Below are positions 37,585-47,141 of a stretch of 64,000 nucleotides of DNA, piece by piece. The stretch lies in assembly GCF_030285625.1 (NCBI RefSeq), contig NZ_CP127294.1, positions 8,278,001 through 8,342,000 of the forward strand, read 5' to 3'. The position numbers were made by a program, and so were the translations under genes. This DNA comes from Amycolatopsis sp. 2-15. GTDB lineage: Bacteria; Actinomycetota; Actinomycetes; Mycobacteriales; Pseudonocardiaceae. The notes beneath the pieces were generated by a model. The model was not told the DNA's origin. It saw nothing but the letters and a program-made list of their open reading frames with translations, and did no database searches. How positions within the stretch are numbered: the stretch's first letter is position 1; every line of letters begins with the position of its first letter.

Positions 37585-39144
37585 ATGTCCGAGACCAGCA
37601 AACACACCGTAAGCCGCCGGGGGGCTCTGGGCCTGCTGGGCGCGGGCGCCGCAGTGCCCCTGCTGGGCACCGGGGTGGCCGCGGCCGCGCCGCAGAGCGC
37701 GGCGTTCGTGCCGCAGGTCGGGTCCGGCACCACGCCGGTGCAGGGCCTGCACCTCACGTTCGGCCGGGACCCCGCGCGCCAGATGGTCGTCTCGTGGATC
37801 ACCGAGGCCTCCGTGCGCAAGCCGCGCGTGCTGTACGGGACGCTCGACGGCGGGTTCGGCGCCGTGGCGCAGGCCGACACGCGAACCTACGTCGACGGCA
37901 CGTCCGGCCGCACCGTTTGGGTCCACCACGCGATGCTCGACCGGCTGCGACCGGGCACCGAGTACATCTACGCCGCGCAGCACGACGGCGCGACGCCCGA
38001 CGCGGCCACCTTCCGCACCGCCCCGAGCGGCCGCTCGGCCTTCACGTTCACGAGCTTCGGCGACCAGTCGGCGCCGCAGGTGACCTGGGACGCCAAGGGG
38101 GCCGTGGGCCTCGACGCGAACTCCACGCCGGCGACCAAGGACATCGTCACCGGCATCGAGACGGTCGCGCCGCTGTTCCACCTGCTCAACGGCGACCTCT
38201 GCTACGCGAACCTCGACGTCGACCGCGTGCGCACGTGGAACAACTTCTTCACCAACAACACCCGCTCCGCGCGCTACCGGCCGTGGATGCCCGCTGCGGG
38301 CAACCACGAGATCGAGAAGCTCAACGGCGAGATCGGCCTCGGCGCGTACCAGGCCTACTTCCAGCTGCCCTCCACCGAGACCGACCGCGAGCTGGCCGGC
38401 CTCTGGTACGGCTTCACCGTCGGCTCGGTGCGCGTGATCGTGCTGCAGAACGACGACAACGCCCTGCAGGACGGCGGCGACGTCTACATCAGCGGCTACT
38501 CCGGCGGCCGCCAGCTCGCGTGGCTGAAGAAGGAGCTGGCCGTGGCCCGGGCGTCGCACGACATCGACTGGATCGTCGTGGCGATGCACCAGGTCATGAT
38601 CAGCACCTCGGACGCCAACGGCTCCGACCTCGGCCTGCGCGAGAAGTACGGGCCGCTGTTCGACCAGTACGGCGTGGACCTGGTGCTGTGCGGCCACGAG
38701 CACGACTACGAGCGTTCGCTGGCCGTGCACGGCGTGGTCTCCGGCAGCGAGACGCTCACGCCGAACCCGGTCTCGACGGCGACCGACAACATCGATGCCT
38801 CACACGGCACCGTGCACATGATCCTCGGCGGCGGCGGGGTCTCCGGCACGACCAACGGCAGCTTCTTCAAGGACGGCACGGGCAAGGTCATCACCGCCGT
38901 CTCCGCGAAGGCCGACCCGGCCACGGGCAAGCGCGTGTCGACCTACGTGAAGGAGCAGGCCGTGTGGAGCGCGGTCCGCGACGAGGAGCACCCCTACGGC
39001 TTCGCGTCCTTCACCGTGGACCCGGGCCGCCACCGCGGCGACACGACGACCATGCACGTGACCTACTACAACGTGAACAAGCCGCACGGCGAGCTCTCGG
39101 TGTTCGAGAAGTTCTCGCTGCACCGCCGCCGTTCCGACGGCTGA
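37585..39144 (+). CDS. Tat-exported purple acid phosphatase
   Basis: A 519-residue secreted metallophosphatase. A Tat signal is present (VSRRGALGLLGAGAAVPLLG, cleavage after AAAA), then a fibronectin-like domain (HLTFGRDPARQMVVSW) and the phosphatase domain. Purple acid phosphatase motifs are in order: FGDQS, LNGDLCYA, AAGNHE, VAMHQV, CGHEHDYERS. The enzyme releases phosphate from esters outside the cell, with a di-metal site. It follows the phosphonate operon by 171 bases on the same strand, which fits joint phosphorus scavenging, though it has its own ribosome site (GAGGAGGG). Confidence 0.92.
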   Translation: MSETSKHTVSRRGALGLLGAGAAVPLLGTGVAAAAPQSAAFVPQVGSGTTPVQGLHLTFGRDPARQMVVSWITEASVRKPRVLYGTLDGGFGAVAQADTRTYVDGTSGRTVWVHHAMLDRLRPGTEYIYAAQHDGATPDAATFRTAPSGRSAFTFTSFGDQSAPQVTWDAKGAVGLDANSTPATKDIVTGIETVAPLFHLLNGDLCYANLDVDRVRTWNNFFTNNTRSARYRPWMPAAGNHEIEKLNGEIGLGAYQAYFQLPSTETDRELAGLWYGFTVGSVRVIVLQNDDNALQDGGDVYISGYSGGRQLAWLKKELAVARASHDIDWIVVAMHQVMISTSDANGSDLGLREKYGPLFDQYGVDLVLCGHEHDYERSLAVHGVVSGSETLTPNPVSTATDNIDASHGTVHMILGGGGVSGTTNGSFFKDGTGKVITAVSAKADPATGKRVSTYVKEQAVWSAVRDEEHPYGFASFTVDPGRHRGDTTTMHVTYYNVNKPHGELSVFEKFSLHRRRSDG

Positions 39145-39162
39145 GCGGAATCTCCGAGGGCG

Positions 39163-39197
39163 GGGCGCCATCCGGGTGGGCCGGGATGGCGCCCTTT
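39163..39197 (+). terminator. Strong hairpin after the acid phosphatase
   Basis: GGGCGCCATCC pairs perfectly with GGATGGCGCCC (11 bp, 10-base loop), followed by TTT, 18 bases past the stop codon. It is a convincing Rho-independent terminator. Confidence 0.8.
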
Positions 39198-39377
39198 CCG
39201 CGTTCCGGAGCGCGCGTTCCCGGCCGGTCAACCCCTTTTCACGCGCTTCACGCGGAATGATCGTCCGTACCCCTTCCGGGGGGACGATTCGGGACGGTCG
39301 CGCGCTACGGTTCCCCAGGACCGGCGCCAGGACAACCGTCCTCTGTAGACACACCGGCCAGCGAGGAGCGCCCGCCG

Positions 39378-40560
39378 ATGGACCACACCGCGACCCCCTT
39401 CGTGCTCGACCCCGCCGCTCGCGACGTGCATGGCGAAGGCGCGCGCCTGCGCGAACGCGGGCCGCTGACGCCGGTCGAGCTGCCGGGTGGTGTGCCGGCG
39501 TGGGCGGTCACGAGCCCCGCGGCGTTGAAACAGCTGCTCACCGACCGCGGGTGGCCAAGGACCCGCGGCGGCACTGGCCCGCCTACCGCGCCGGCGAGAT
39601 CCCCGAAGACTGCCCCTGCACATCTGGGTTTCCGTGCAGAACATGTTCACCGCCTACGGCGGCGAGCACCGCCGGCTGCGCTCATTGGTGTCGCAGGCGT
39701 TCACGCCCCGGCGCATCGAGGGCATGCGGCCGCGGATCGAGGAGCTCACCGCGGACCTGCTCGACGACCTCGCCGCCGAGCCCGCGCACACCGACCTGCG
39801 CGAGAACTACTGCTACTCGCTGCCGATCGAGGTGATCTGCCGGCTCGTCGGCGTGCCGGAGGAGTCACGGCCGGGGTTGCGCGAGGGCGTGGCGGAGCTG
39901 TTCGCGACGTCGGCCACGGCCCAGGAGGCGACCGCCCACGTCGCGCGGCTGTACGAGCTGCTGGGCGAGCTCGTCGAGACCCGCCGGGCCGAACCCGGTG
40001 ACGACCTGGCGGTTCCGCCCTCACGGACGAGGAACTGCTCGACTCGCTGATGCTCGTGATCACGGTCGGGCACGAGAACGGTCAACCTCCTCGACCAGTC
40101 CGTGACCGCGCTGCTCACGCACCCCGCGCAGCTGCGCCTCGTGCTTGACGGCGACCACGGCTGGTCCGACGTGATCGACGAAAGCCTGCGCTGGCAGTCG
40201 CCTGTCTCCCACCTGCCGCTGCGCGACGCCCTGGCCGACATCGACGTCGCCGGCACCACCATCCACGCCGGCGACCCGATCCTGGCGTCGTTCGGCCCGT
40301 CCGGACGCGACGAAGCGTGCCACGGGCCCGACGCCGGGGTTTTCGACGTGACGAGGGCGAACAAGTCGTCGCCGGCGTTCGGCCACGGCGTGCACTACTG
40401 CCTGGGCGCGCCGCTGGCTCGGATGGAGGCCGAAATCGCGCTGCCCGCGCTGTTCGGCCGCTTCCCGCAGTTGGCGCTGGCCGTGCCCGCCGAGGACCTG
40501 CGCCCGGTGGCTTCGTTCATCACCAACGGGCACGAGTCCTTGCCGTCGCGGCTGTTCTAG
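39378..40560 (+). pseudogene. Cytochrome P450 with four single-base indels
   Basis: Joining five segments gives a bacterial class-I P450 of about 400 residues. It starts MDHTATPFVLDPAARDVHGE. Frames shift near 39550 and 39609 (one base missing each, around RVAKDPRRHWPAYRAGEIPED), near 40012 (one base missing before LTDEELLDSLMLVITVGHE) and near 40074 (one extra A). The EXXR region (ESLRWQSP) and the heme loop FGHGVHYCLGAPLAR with its Cys ligand are intact. Typical macrolide or terpenoid-type P450 features. Either recently inactivated or affected by sequencing errors. Confidence 0.85.
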
Positions 40561-40952
40561 TGGCCCATCGAGCCGATGTGCTCCGCTTCGATGCGCAGCA
40601 GCAGCCGCACCTGGTCGCGGCCGCCGTACCACGCGTAGGGCTGCCCGGTGTAGCGGAGCGCGAGCTTGTCGATGTGCTCGGCCGCGCCCTCGGTGGTCGC
40701 CTCCAGCACACGCCCGCGGACGGTGAAGTAGCGGAACGGATGCGTGGCGTCCGCGATGTTCAGCGCCACCCGCGGGTCGCGCTCGATGTTGCGCACCTTG
40801 CGGAAGCCCTCGACCGTGTTCACGAGGATGTGCTTGCCGTCGGTGTCCACCCACGTCTGCGTCAGCTGGGGCGAGCCGTCGGGCATGGTCGTGGCGACGA
40901 AGCAGAGACTCGGCTGCTCCAGCAGCGCGACGAGCTCCTCAGGGAGATCCAT
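40557..40952 (-). CDS. PPOX-class (pyridoxamine-oxidase-like) FMN/F420-binding protein
   Basis: A 131-residue split-barrel protein. It starts MDLPEELVALLEQPSLCFVA and contains TTMPDGSPQLTQTWVDTDG and KVRNIERDPRVALNIADATH, the hallmark of the PPOX-class F420-dependent enzymes. ATG 40952 is preceded by a weak ribosome site. It converges on the P450, and the two stop codons share CTAG. It may reduce a small molecule with F420H2; the substrate is unknown. Confidence 0.85.
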   Translation of the reverse strand: MDLPEELVALLEQPSLCFVATTMPDGSPQLTQTWVDTDGKHILVNTVEGFRKVRNIERDPRVALNIADATHPFRYFTVRGRVLEATTEGAAEHIDKLALRYTGQPYAWYGGRDQVRLLLRIEAEHIGSMGH

Positions 40953-40962
40953 AGGTCTCACG

Positions 40963-42207
40963 CTAGCCGCCGGCGGCGGGGGTGACCGAGTCAGGTTCGG
41001 CGCTGGTTTCCCGGGTTCCGGGGACCAGGAGCAACGGGACACTGAGGACACAAAGGACACCTGCGGCGGCGATCGCGACGCGGACGTCGGTGACGCTCGC
41101 GAGGACACCCGCGGCGACGATGAACAGCGGCCGGACCAGTCGGCCGCCGGCGGACCAGCCGGCGAGGACGCGCGCCATCATGTCCTCGCGCGTCAACGTC
41201 ATGCGGTGGGCGCTGAACAGCGGGTTGAACACCCCGGCGCCGAGCAGCAGCAGGGTGTCGATCGCCAGGAACGCGAGCACGCCGCCGAGGCCGGCCGGGA
41301 CGAACGGGATGGCCAGCACCCATGGCGTACGGGCGATCCCCGACCAGATCAGCACCCGGCGCGTACCGAAGCGGGCCGCCAGCCGGGGGGCGAGCCCGGC
41401 ACCCAGGACGCCGCCCAGACAGGGCAGGCCGATGACGAGGCCGTACTGCCACGGCGCGAAACCCAGGTCCTCCAGCATGAACACGGTTTCCAGCGGCGAA
41501 ATGGCGAGCACGGCGGAGCCGAAAAGCAGCGCGTTGGCGAACAGCAGCGCGAGTTCGCGGCTGCGCAGCACGTAGCGCCAGCCCTCGAGCAGGTCGCGGC
41601 CGACGTGCGCCGGCGTGGTGCGGGCGGGCGGCGGGGGCTCCGGGCCGCGCAGCGAGCGCACGCCGAGCGCGGAGGCGAGGTAGGAGACGGCGTCGATCAG
41701 CATCGTCACGGCCGGGCCGGTCAGCGAGACCAGCACGCCGCCGACGGGTGGCCCGGCGGAGTTCACCGTCCAGCTCGCGGCTTCGAACCGGCTGGCGGCT
41801 TCGGTGCGTTGACGGGCAGTGACCAGTGCCCGCAGGTGCGCCCCGCTGGCGGCGGTGAACGCGACGAGCGCGACCGTCTGCACAACCCCGACCACGTACA
41901 GCTGGGACAGCGACACCACGCCGAGCCCGATCGCCGCCGGCACGCTCGCGAGAGCGGCGAACCGCACGACATCGGCGGTGATCATGACCGGCCGTTTGCG
42001 GCGGAACTCCACGAACCCGCCGATCGGCAGGGAGATCAGCGCGCCGGCGAGGCCGGGGATCGCGGCGAGCAGTGACACCTCGGCCGCGGACGCGTGCAGG
42101 ATCAGCACCGCCACGAGGGGCATCGCGCCGTAGCCGATGGCCGAGCCGGTCTCGCTCGCGACGAACGCCCACCACAGCCGTCGGAAATCCGCCCCCAGCC
42201 CCCGCAT
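40963..42207 (-). CDS. MFS transporter, enterobactin-exporter-like
   Basis: A 414-residue major facilitator with 12 predicted segments. The start is taken at ATG 42207, giving MRGLGADFRRLWWAFVASET, the common start of this exporter group (EntS/MefA-like). Notable stretches: GYGAMPLVAVLILHASAAEV, AASRFEAASWTVNSAGPPVG and VGRDLLEGWRYVLRSRELAL. It lies 10 bases upstream of the PPOX gene on the same strand and may form an operon with it. It is 192 bases divergent from a LysR gene, its possible regulator. Confidence 0.85.
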   Translation of the reverse strand: MRGLGADFRRLWWAFVASETGSAIGYGAMPLVAVLILHASAAEVSLLAAIPGLAGALISLPIGGFVEFRRKRPVMITADVVRFAALASVPAAIGLGVVSLSQLYVVGVVQTVALVAFTAASGAHLRALVTARQRTEAASRFEAASWTVNSAGPPVGGVLVSLTGPAVTMLIDAVSYLASALGVRSLRGPEPPPPARTTPAHVGRDLLEGWRYVLRSRELALLFANALLFGSAVLAISPLETVFMLEDLGFAPWQYGLVIGLPCLGGVLGAGLAPRLAARFGTRRVLIWSGIARTPWVLAIPFVPAGLGGVLAFLAIDTLLLLGAGVFNPLFSAHRMTLTREDMMARVLAGWSAGGRLVRPLFIVAAGVLASVTDVRVAIAAAGVLCVLSVPLLLVPGTRETSAEPDSVTPAAGG

Positions 42208-42399
42208 CCGGATGACGATACCGGGGCCGGGCCGTCGAAATGACCATCGGGGCAGCGGCACCGGTACTTTCGGACCCCGCTCTCAGCCCGCCCGGCACTT
42301 CCATCGCCGCTGGTGGAACGACATCCCGCACGACCAGGCCGGAAAGGTGACATTCGCAGCGACATCCGTCACCTCGGCCATCGGCGGATAATCGGACGG

Positions 42400-43335
42400 G
42401 TGGACGACGGACGCGCCGGCAAGGTCACTTTCGCGGACCTGGAGCTGCTGTTGAGCTTCGCCGACACCGAGCACTTCGGGCAGACCGCCACGGAGCTCGG
42501 CGTGAGCGTGGCGACGGTCCAGCGCGGGATCCGCGCGCTGGAGCGGAAGCTGGAGATCCGGTTGGTGGAGCAGGACGGCCGCCGCGTGCGGATGCTGCCG
42601 GCGGGGCACGTGCTGGTGCGCGAGGCCCACGCGGTGCTGCGCGCGCGATCCGACGCGGTCGGCGCGGCGCTCGCGGACGCCGGGGAGCCGCAACGGCTCC
42701 TCCGGATCGCGCACACGTATTCGCTCGGACTGGGGTTCGTGCCGGGTGTGCTGGCCGACCTGCTCGCCGAACGCCCCGAGCTGCGCCTGCGCTGCACGCA
42801 GAGCCCGGCCACGGGCGTCGTCGAGATGCTGCTGCGCGGCGACGCCGACGCCGGCTTCTCGTCGGTGGCGCCGACCGAGACGGACCTCGTGGTGGAGCCG
42901 CTGTTCACCGAGTCGCTGCTGCTGGCCGTGCCGATCGGCGACGCGCTCGCCGGGCGCGAGCGCGTGTCGCTGCGGGAGGTGAGCGAGCGGCCGTTCGTCG
43001 CGATGGAACCGGGGTCCAGCAGCCGCACGCACATGGTCAACGCGTGCGCACGGGCCGGGTTCGTCCCGTGGATCACGGTGGAGGGCAACGATCTGTTCGT
43101 CGTCGAGTCCATGGTCGGCGCGGGGATCGGCGTATCGGTGGTGCCGGAGGGCATGAACGACCACCAGCACCCCCGCATCACCCGCGTCCCCATCGACGAC
43201 CCGTCCTTCTCCGGCCGCACGATCTTCCTGGCGTGGCACCGCAGCTCCACCGTCGCCGACAGCGTGCAGACCCTCGCGCGCCTCGCCCGCGCCCACGGCA
43301 AACGCATGTCCCGACCGTTGCGCCGGGTGCAATGA
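42400..43335 (+). CDS. LysR-family transcriptional regulator
   Basis: A 311-residue LysR protein from GTG 42400. The DNA-binding domain reads ELLLSFADTEHFGQTATELG and VSVATVQRGIRALERKLEIR, where a Gln-Arg pair replaces the usual Ser-Gln of the recognition helix. The effector domain includes LGLGFVPGVLADLLAERPEL and VSVVPEGMNDHQ. It is divergent from the MFS/PPOX pair and probably controls it. No good Shine-Dalgarno precedes the GTG, so the transcript may be leaderless or the start a little earlier. Confidence 0.85.
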   Translation: MDDGRAGKVTFADLELLLSFADTEHFGQTATELGVSVATVQRGIRALERKLEIRLVEQDGRRVRMLPAGHVLVREAHAVLRARSDAVGAALADAGEPQRLLRIAHTYSLGLGFVPGVLADLLAERPELRLRCTQSPATGVVEMLLRGDADAGFSSVAPTETDLVVEPLFTESLLLAVPIGDALAGRERVSLREVSERPFVAMEPGSSSRTHMVNACARAGFVPWITVEGNDLFVVESMVGAGIGVSVVPEGMNDHQHPRITRVPIDDPSFSGRTIFLAWHRSSTVADSVQTLARLARAHGKRMSRPLRRVQ

Positions 43336-44026
43336 TCCCGCCGCGCGATGGCGTTGTTCACCACCACGCGCCTCCCTACGCTTCGTGATCATGGGCGCCG
43401 CTTCCGTTCACCCGAGGACTCCCGAGTCCTCCTGGTGGGTGCGCGCGACCCGTTCCGCGGCAACCCTGCGCAGCCTTCCGGGGGCCACCGACGAGGCTCG
43501 CCCCGCCGCCGCGCGCGAAAGCAGCGGCACGGGCGAGGGCGGGCCGGCGAGCCCGCACAGCGGGGACGCCGGCCGCACTGATCCGGACGTGGCGCCAGGG
43601 CGAATGGCGCAACCCGGACGTAGGCAGCGGTGCGACGACTGGCTTCTCGCGGGAGTTCCCGACGTTCTCAGTCCCGGGGCGACGCGGCGGCCGGCCGCCG
43701 CCGTGCGGGGCCAGGGCGCGGAGCCCGAGCCCGGGGTGCTGCTCGTGGCGGACCCGGCCGGCCGAGGGGGCCGACCGGTGACCGCGGGCGGCACCAAGGG
43801 ACGTGTGCCGCGGCCATTCCACCGTCTCCACCTTCCGCCCCGGGATTCCCGATCGCGAGTTCTCCCATCGGGAGGCTCGCGGTTCCGAACCCTGCCGCTG
43901 CGCACTGTCCACTGTGGAGACGTCCCATTCGGGGCCGCCGCGCCCGAGGGCCCGGCCGCCCACTCCGAGACTTCCCCTCTCCCCGCTCGTGCCCCCTTCC
44001 GCCGATCGGGCAAAGGAGCCCGTCCC
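43336..44026. other. 690-base stretch with no recognisable gene
   Basis: Long open frames exist on both strands here, but they are rich in Arg, Gly and Pro and show no family motif. A perfect 7-base stem GAGGACT-CCCG-AGTCCTC at 43414-43431 could terminate the LysR transcript. The composition suggests a degraded gene or a long leader for the micro-ORFs that follow. I cannot assign a function. Confidence 0.4.
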
Positions 44027-44071
44027 GTGACGACGAACTCTGTTTCCCTCGCCCGCAAGGCCGACTGGTGA
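44027..44071 (+). CDS. 14-residue micro-ORF ending Ala-Asp-Trp
   Basis: GTG 44027 lies 8 bases after a strong AAAGGAG. The product is VTTNSVSLARKADW, followed by TGA. The stop overlaps the GTG of the next micro-ORF (GTGA). It could be a leader peptide that couples or attenuates translation, or a small peptide precursor. Known peptide-precursor families were not recognised. The good ribosome site is the main support. Confidence 0.35.
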   Translation: MTTNSVSLARKADW

Positions 44072-44178
44072 ACCCGCCGGCTCAACCCCGGGCAAGCGCC
44101 GAGCTCGCCGCTCTCGCGTGCGCGCTCGGGGCCGAAACCGCGCCGCCCGTCGAGGTGACCTCCGGCGCCGATTGGTGA
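44068..44178 (+). CDS. 36-residue micro-ORF ending Ala-Asp-Trp
   Basis: GTG 44068 overlaps the stop of the 14-residue micro-ORF by 4 bases. The product has an Ala-rich segment ASAELAALACALGAE, then TAPPVEVTSGADW and TGA. Its last three residues equal those of the upstream peptide, and the DNA around both stops is similar (GCCGAYTGGTGA). A leader/core layout as in a ribosomal peptide precursor is possible but unproven. An MFS gene follows 116 bases later; no modifying enzyme is adjacent. Confidence 0.35.
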   Translation: MNPPAQPRASAELAALACALGAETAPPVEVTSGADW

Positions 44179-44294
44179 CCCCACCGCGCCCGATCAGGTG
44201 CCGCCCCGCCACCACCCTCGGCGGGGCGGTACCGCGGTAACCGAGGCGGCCCCTCTCCGCGGCCGCTGGGCACTGATGTCCGAAAGGGACTGAC

Positions 44295-45551
44295 GTGACG
44301 CTGCCCATCCGGCTCGGCCACCTCCCCTGGACGCGCTACCACCGAAAAGTGGCCGGCACGCTCGCGCTCTGCTTCGCGTTCGAGCTGGCCGACATCAACT
44401 CCTTCGCCTACGTCGCCCCGGCCGTCCACCACGCGCTCCACCTCGGGCTGCGCGAGATCTCCGTCGGGACGGCCTCGGGGTTCCTCGGCATGTTCGCCGG
44501 CGGCCGGGTGGCCGAACGAGCCGGCCGCAAGCGCGCGCTGCGCGCCTGCGTGCTGTGGTTCTCCGTCTGCTCACTGGCCACCGCGGGCGCCTTCGACCCG
44601 ATCAGCCTGCTGGCCGCCCGCTTTCTCACCGGCTGCGGGCTCGGCGCGATGACCGTCGTCGCGGTCACCTACCTCACGGAGCTCATCCCCGGGAACCAGC
44701 GCGGCCAGGTGCAGGCCGGCACGCTCGCACTGGGACTGCGCGGCATCCCGGCCATGGCGTTCTTCGCGAGAGCCGTGATCGGGCTGGGCCCGCAGAGCTG
44801 GCGGCTCGTGGTCGTCTTCGGCGCGCTCGGCGTCGTCCCCTTGGTGATCACCCGATGGCTGCCGGAATCACCGGCGTGGCAGCGCGTCCCCGAAACACCG
44901 CTCCGGCTCTTCCGCGGCGGCTTCGCCCGCCGCACGACCATGCTGGCCGGCGTCTGGATCTTCCTCACCACCAGCTACTACGGGTTCGCCTCGTTCGCGC
45001 CGGCCCTGTTGCACGAGCGCGGTTTCACCGTCACCCACAGCGTCGGCTAAACCGCGCTGACCACCCTCGGCGCGGTCCCCGGCGCGCTCCTCGCCTGGCC
45101 CGTCGCCGACCGCTTCGGCCTGCGCGGCCCCGTCACGGTGTTCAGCGTGCTGTTCGCCGGCGCGGGTATCGCGTATGGACTGACGTTCGCGCCCGCCGCC
45201 ATCGTGGTCTTCGGCTTCCTCGTGGCCGCGCTGAACCAGACGCTCGTCGCGCTCCTCTGCTCCCACACCCCGCGCCTGTTCCCCGCGGAGATCCGCGCGA
45301 GGGCCACCGGCTTCTGCTCCGGCGCCGGGCGCCTCGCCAACGCGTTCGGCCCGCTGTTGATCGGCCAGATCTCCCTGTCGCTGGGCTACACGGCCGTGTT
45401 CGTCTTCGTCGGCGCGTGCGGCGCCGCGGTCGTGGTGGTCGTGCTGGCCCTGGCCCCGCGACCGCCGGCCCTGAAACCGCCGGCCCCGAAGCACCTGGCC
45501 CCACAACACAGTGCCGAACCGGTGCTCGTCACACGCCCCAGTCTGCGATGA
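44295..45551 (+). pseudogene. MFS transporter interrupted by an in-frame TAA
   Basis: A 418-codon major facilitator of the metabolite:H+ symporter type. The first 251 codons run from GTG 44295 through FELADINSFAYVAPAVHHAL, the A-motif region GRVAERAGRKRALRA and WLPESPAWQRVPETPL to HSVG. TAA at 45048-45050 replaces what should be Tyr. The frame then continues unbroken as TALTTLGAVPGALLAWPVAD to the Pro-rich end. Only the N-terminal half would be made. The 3' end overlaps the convergent racemase gene by 23 bases. Confidence 0.82.
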
Positions 45552-46623
45552 CCGCTTCCGTGTCGGCGCCCGGCTTCGGCGGCGAAGACGGCAGATCCGG
45601 TGCCGTCCGCGAAAACCGCGGCGCCGGAGCGGGCTGCAGGATCCCGTCGAGCTCGACCAGGCCCGCGCGGGCCGCGATGTGCGGGTGCGCCGCGACCTCG
45701 TCCGGTTCCAGCACCGGGGTGACGCACGCGTCGACGCCGCCGAACACCTCGGCCCACTCGTCGCGGGTGCGCGAGAGGAACGCCTTGGTGAACTCGGCCC
45801 GCAGCGTCGGCCAGCTCGTTTTCTCCAGCTGCGGCGGGAGATCCGCGGACGCCAGGCCGAGCCCGGCGAGCAGCGCCGCGTAGAACTGCGGCTCCAGCGC
45901 GCCGACGGCGACGTAGCGGCCGTCCGCGCACACGTACGTGTCGTAGAAGGGCGCGCCGCCGTCGAGGAGGTTCACGCCGCGCTCGTCGGACCACACACCG
46001 AGACCGCGCAACGACCACACCATCAGCGCGAGCACGCTCGTGCCGTCGACCATCGCGGCGTCCACGACCTGGCCCAGGCCCGTGCGTTCGCGTTCCCACA
46101 GCGCGGAAAGCACGCCGACGAGCAGGAACATCGACCCGCCGCCGAAGTCGCCCACGAGGTTGAGCGGCGGCACCGGCCGCTCGCCCGCGCGGCCGATCGC
46201 ATTGAGCACGCCGACGAGCCCGATGTAGTTGATGTCGTGCCCGGCGCGCTGCGCGAGCGGACCCTCCTGGCCCCAGCCGGTCATCCGGCCGTAGACCAGC
46301 CGCGGGTTGAGCGCGTGGCAGTCGGCCGGGCCGACGCCGAGGCGCTCGGTGACGCCCGGACGCAGGCCTTCCACGAGCACGTCGGCCTTCGCCGCGAGCC
46401 GCAGCACGAGGTCGCGGCCTTCGGGCGTCTTCAGGTCGGCCGCGACGGAACGCCGGCCGCGCAGCAACGGATCCGCCTTGCCGCCGGTGAGGTCGAGCGA
46501 GCCCGAGGGACGCTCCACGCGCACGACGTCGGCCCCCAGGTCTGCGAGCACCATGCACGCGTGCGGGCCCGGGCCGATCCCGGCCAGCTCCACGACCTTC
46601 AGTCCGCTCAGCGGTCCCGCCAC
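45529..46623 (-). CDS. Alpha-methylacyl-CoA racemase (CaiB/BaiF family)
   Basis: A 364-residue family III CoA-transferase-fold protein. It starts [20 protein letters not shown], as in AMACR/Mcr. The racemase catalytic residues line up: His129 in QRAGHDINY, Asp159 in NLVGDFGGG and Glu244 in GALEPQFY, each offset by three from the mycobacterial enzyme. [19 protein letters not shown] is also typical. It inverts 2-methylacyl-CoA stereochemistry for beta-oxidation of branched chains or sterol side chains. It stands alone, between the broken MFS and a MarR gene. Confidence 0.92.
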   Translation of the reverse strand: MAGPLSGLKVVELAGIGPGPHACMVLADLGADVVRVERPSGSLDLTGGKADPLLRGRRSVAADLKTPEGRDLVLRLAAKADVLVEGLRPGVTERLGVGPADCHALNPRLVYGRMTGWGQEGPLAQRAGHDINYIGLVGVLNAIGRAGERPVPPLNLVGDFGGGSMFLLVGVLSALWERERTGLGQVVDAAMVDGTSVLALMVWSLRGLGVWSDERGVNLLDGGAPFYDTYVCADGRYVAVGALEPQFYAALLAGLGLASADLPPQLEKTSWPTLRAEFTKAFLSRTRDEWAEVFGGVDACVTPVLEPDEVAAHPHIAARAGLVELDGILQPAPAPRFSRTAPDLPSSPPKPGADTEAVIADWGV

Positions 46624-46668
46624 GTGCCCTCCTCAGCTCCGGTGCCGATCACCCGACCCTACCGGGCC

Positions 46669-47085
46669 TCATAGCGCCAGTTTGGTGAGCAGCGCCACCA
46701 GCTGGCGCCGTTCGTCGTCGTCGAGCGGCGCGAGCATCGACTCGTTCACCCGATCGACGACGGGCATCGCCGTGGCGAGCAGCTCCTCCCCCGCCGGCGT
46801 GAGCCGCAGCTCGCGGCGGCGCCGGTCGGTGCCCACCGTGCGCGTGATCAACCCGCGTTCTTCCAGGCGCAGCAGCAGGTTCGCGAGCGTCGCCTTGTCG
46901 GTCGCCGCCCGTTGCCCCGCGGCGCCCTGATCAAGGCCCGGCGTCTCCGAGATCGCCACCAGCACGGCGTACTGCGGCTTCGTGAGCCCTGGCAGCTTCG
47001 CCTGCCAACGGGCGCCGTGCTCCTGCATCGCGCGCCGCAGCGCGTGGAAGACCGACTCGTCCATCCGGCTCGTCATGATCGCCAT
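46669..47085 (-). CDS. MarR-family transcriptional regulator
   Basis: A 138-residue MarR repressor. The winged helix is LTKPQYAVLVAISETPGLDQ, then QRAATDKATLANLLLRLEER and the wing TVGTDRRRRELRLTPAGEEL. It is divergent from the vdc operon by 56 bases, with a palindrome GTTCGTATACGAAC in between. It most likely represses that operon and itself, and responds to a phenolic acid. ATG 47085 is the first of two nearby Met codons; the second, at 47076, would also give a complete domain. Confidence 0.9.
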   Translation of the reverse strand: MAIMTSRMDESVFHALRRAMQEHGARWQAKLPGLTKPQYAVLVAISETPGLDQGAAGQRAATDKATLANLLLRLEERGLITRTVGTDRRRRELRLTPAGEELLATAMPVVDRVNESMLAPLDDDERRQLVALLTKLAL

Positions 47086-47104
47086 GTTAGTATGACTGCG
47101 AACG

Positions 47105-47118
47105 GTTCGTATACGAAC
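47105..47118. promoter_or_regulatory. MarR operator GTTCGTATACGAAC
   Basis: A perfect 14-base palindrome in the 56-base gap between the divergent MarR and vdcB-like genes. The adjoining GAACGGTTC adds a further half site. Its position over both promoters makes it the obvious MarR target. Confidence 0.7.
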
Positions 47119-47141
47119 TTGTTGACCCGGAGGAGGTGCCC

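Noticed and set aside
40963..42261. Start of the MFS gene at 42261
   Set aside because: It would add 18 residues rich in Arg and Pro; the ATG at 42207 begins the conserved MRGLGADFRRLWWAF text.
43376..44308. 310-codon minus-strand frame across the unexplained region
   Set aside because: Arg/Gly/Pro-rich with no homology pattern; competing frames of equal length exist on the plus strand.
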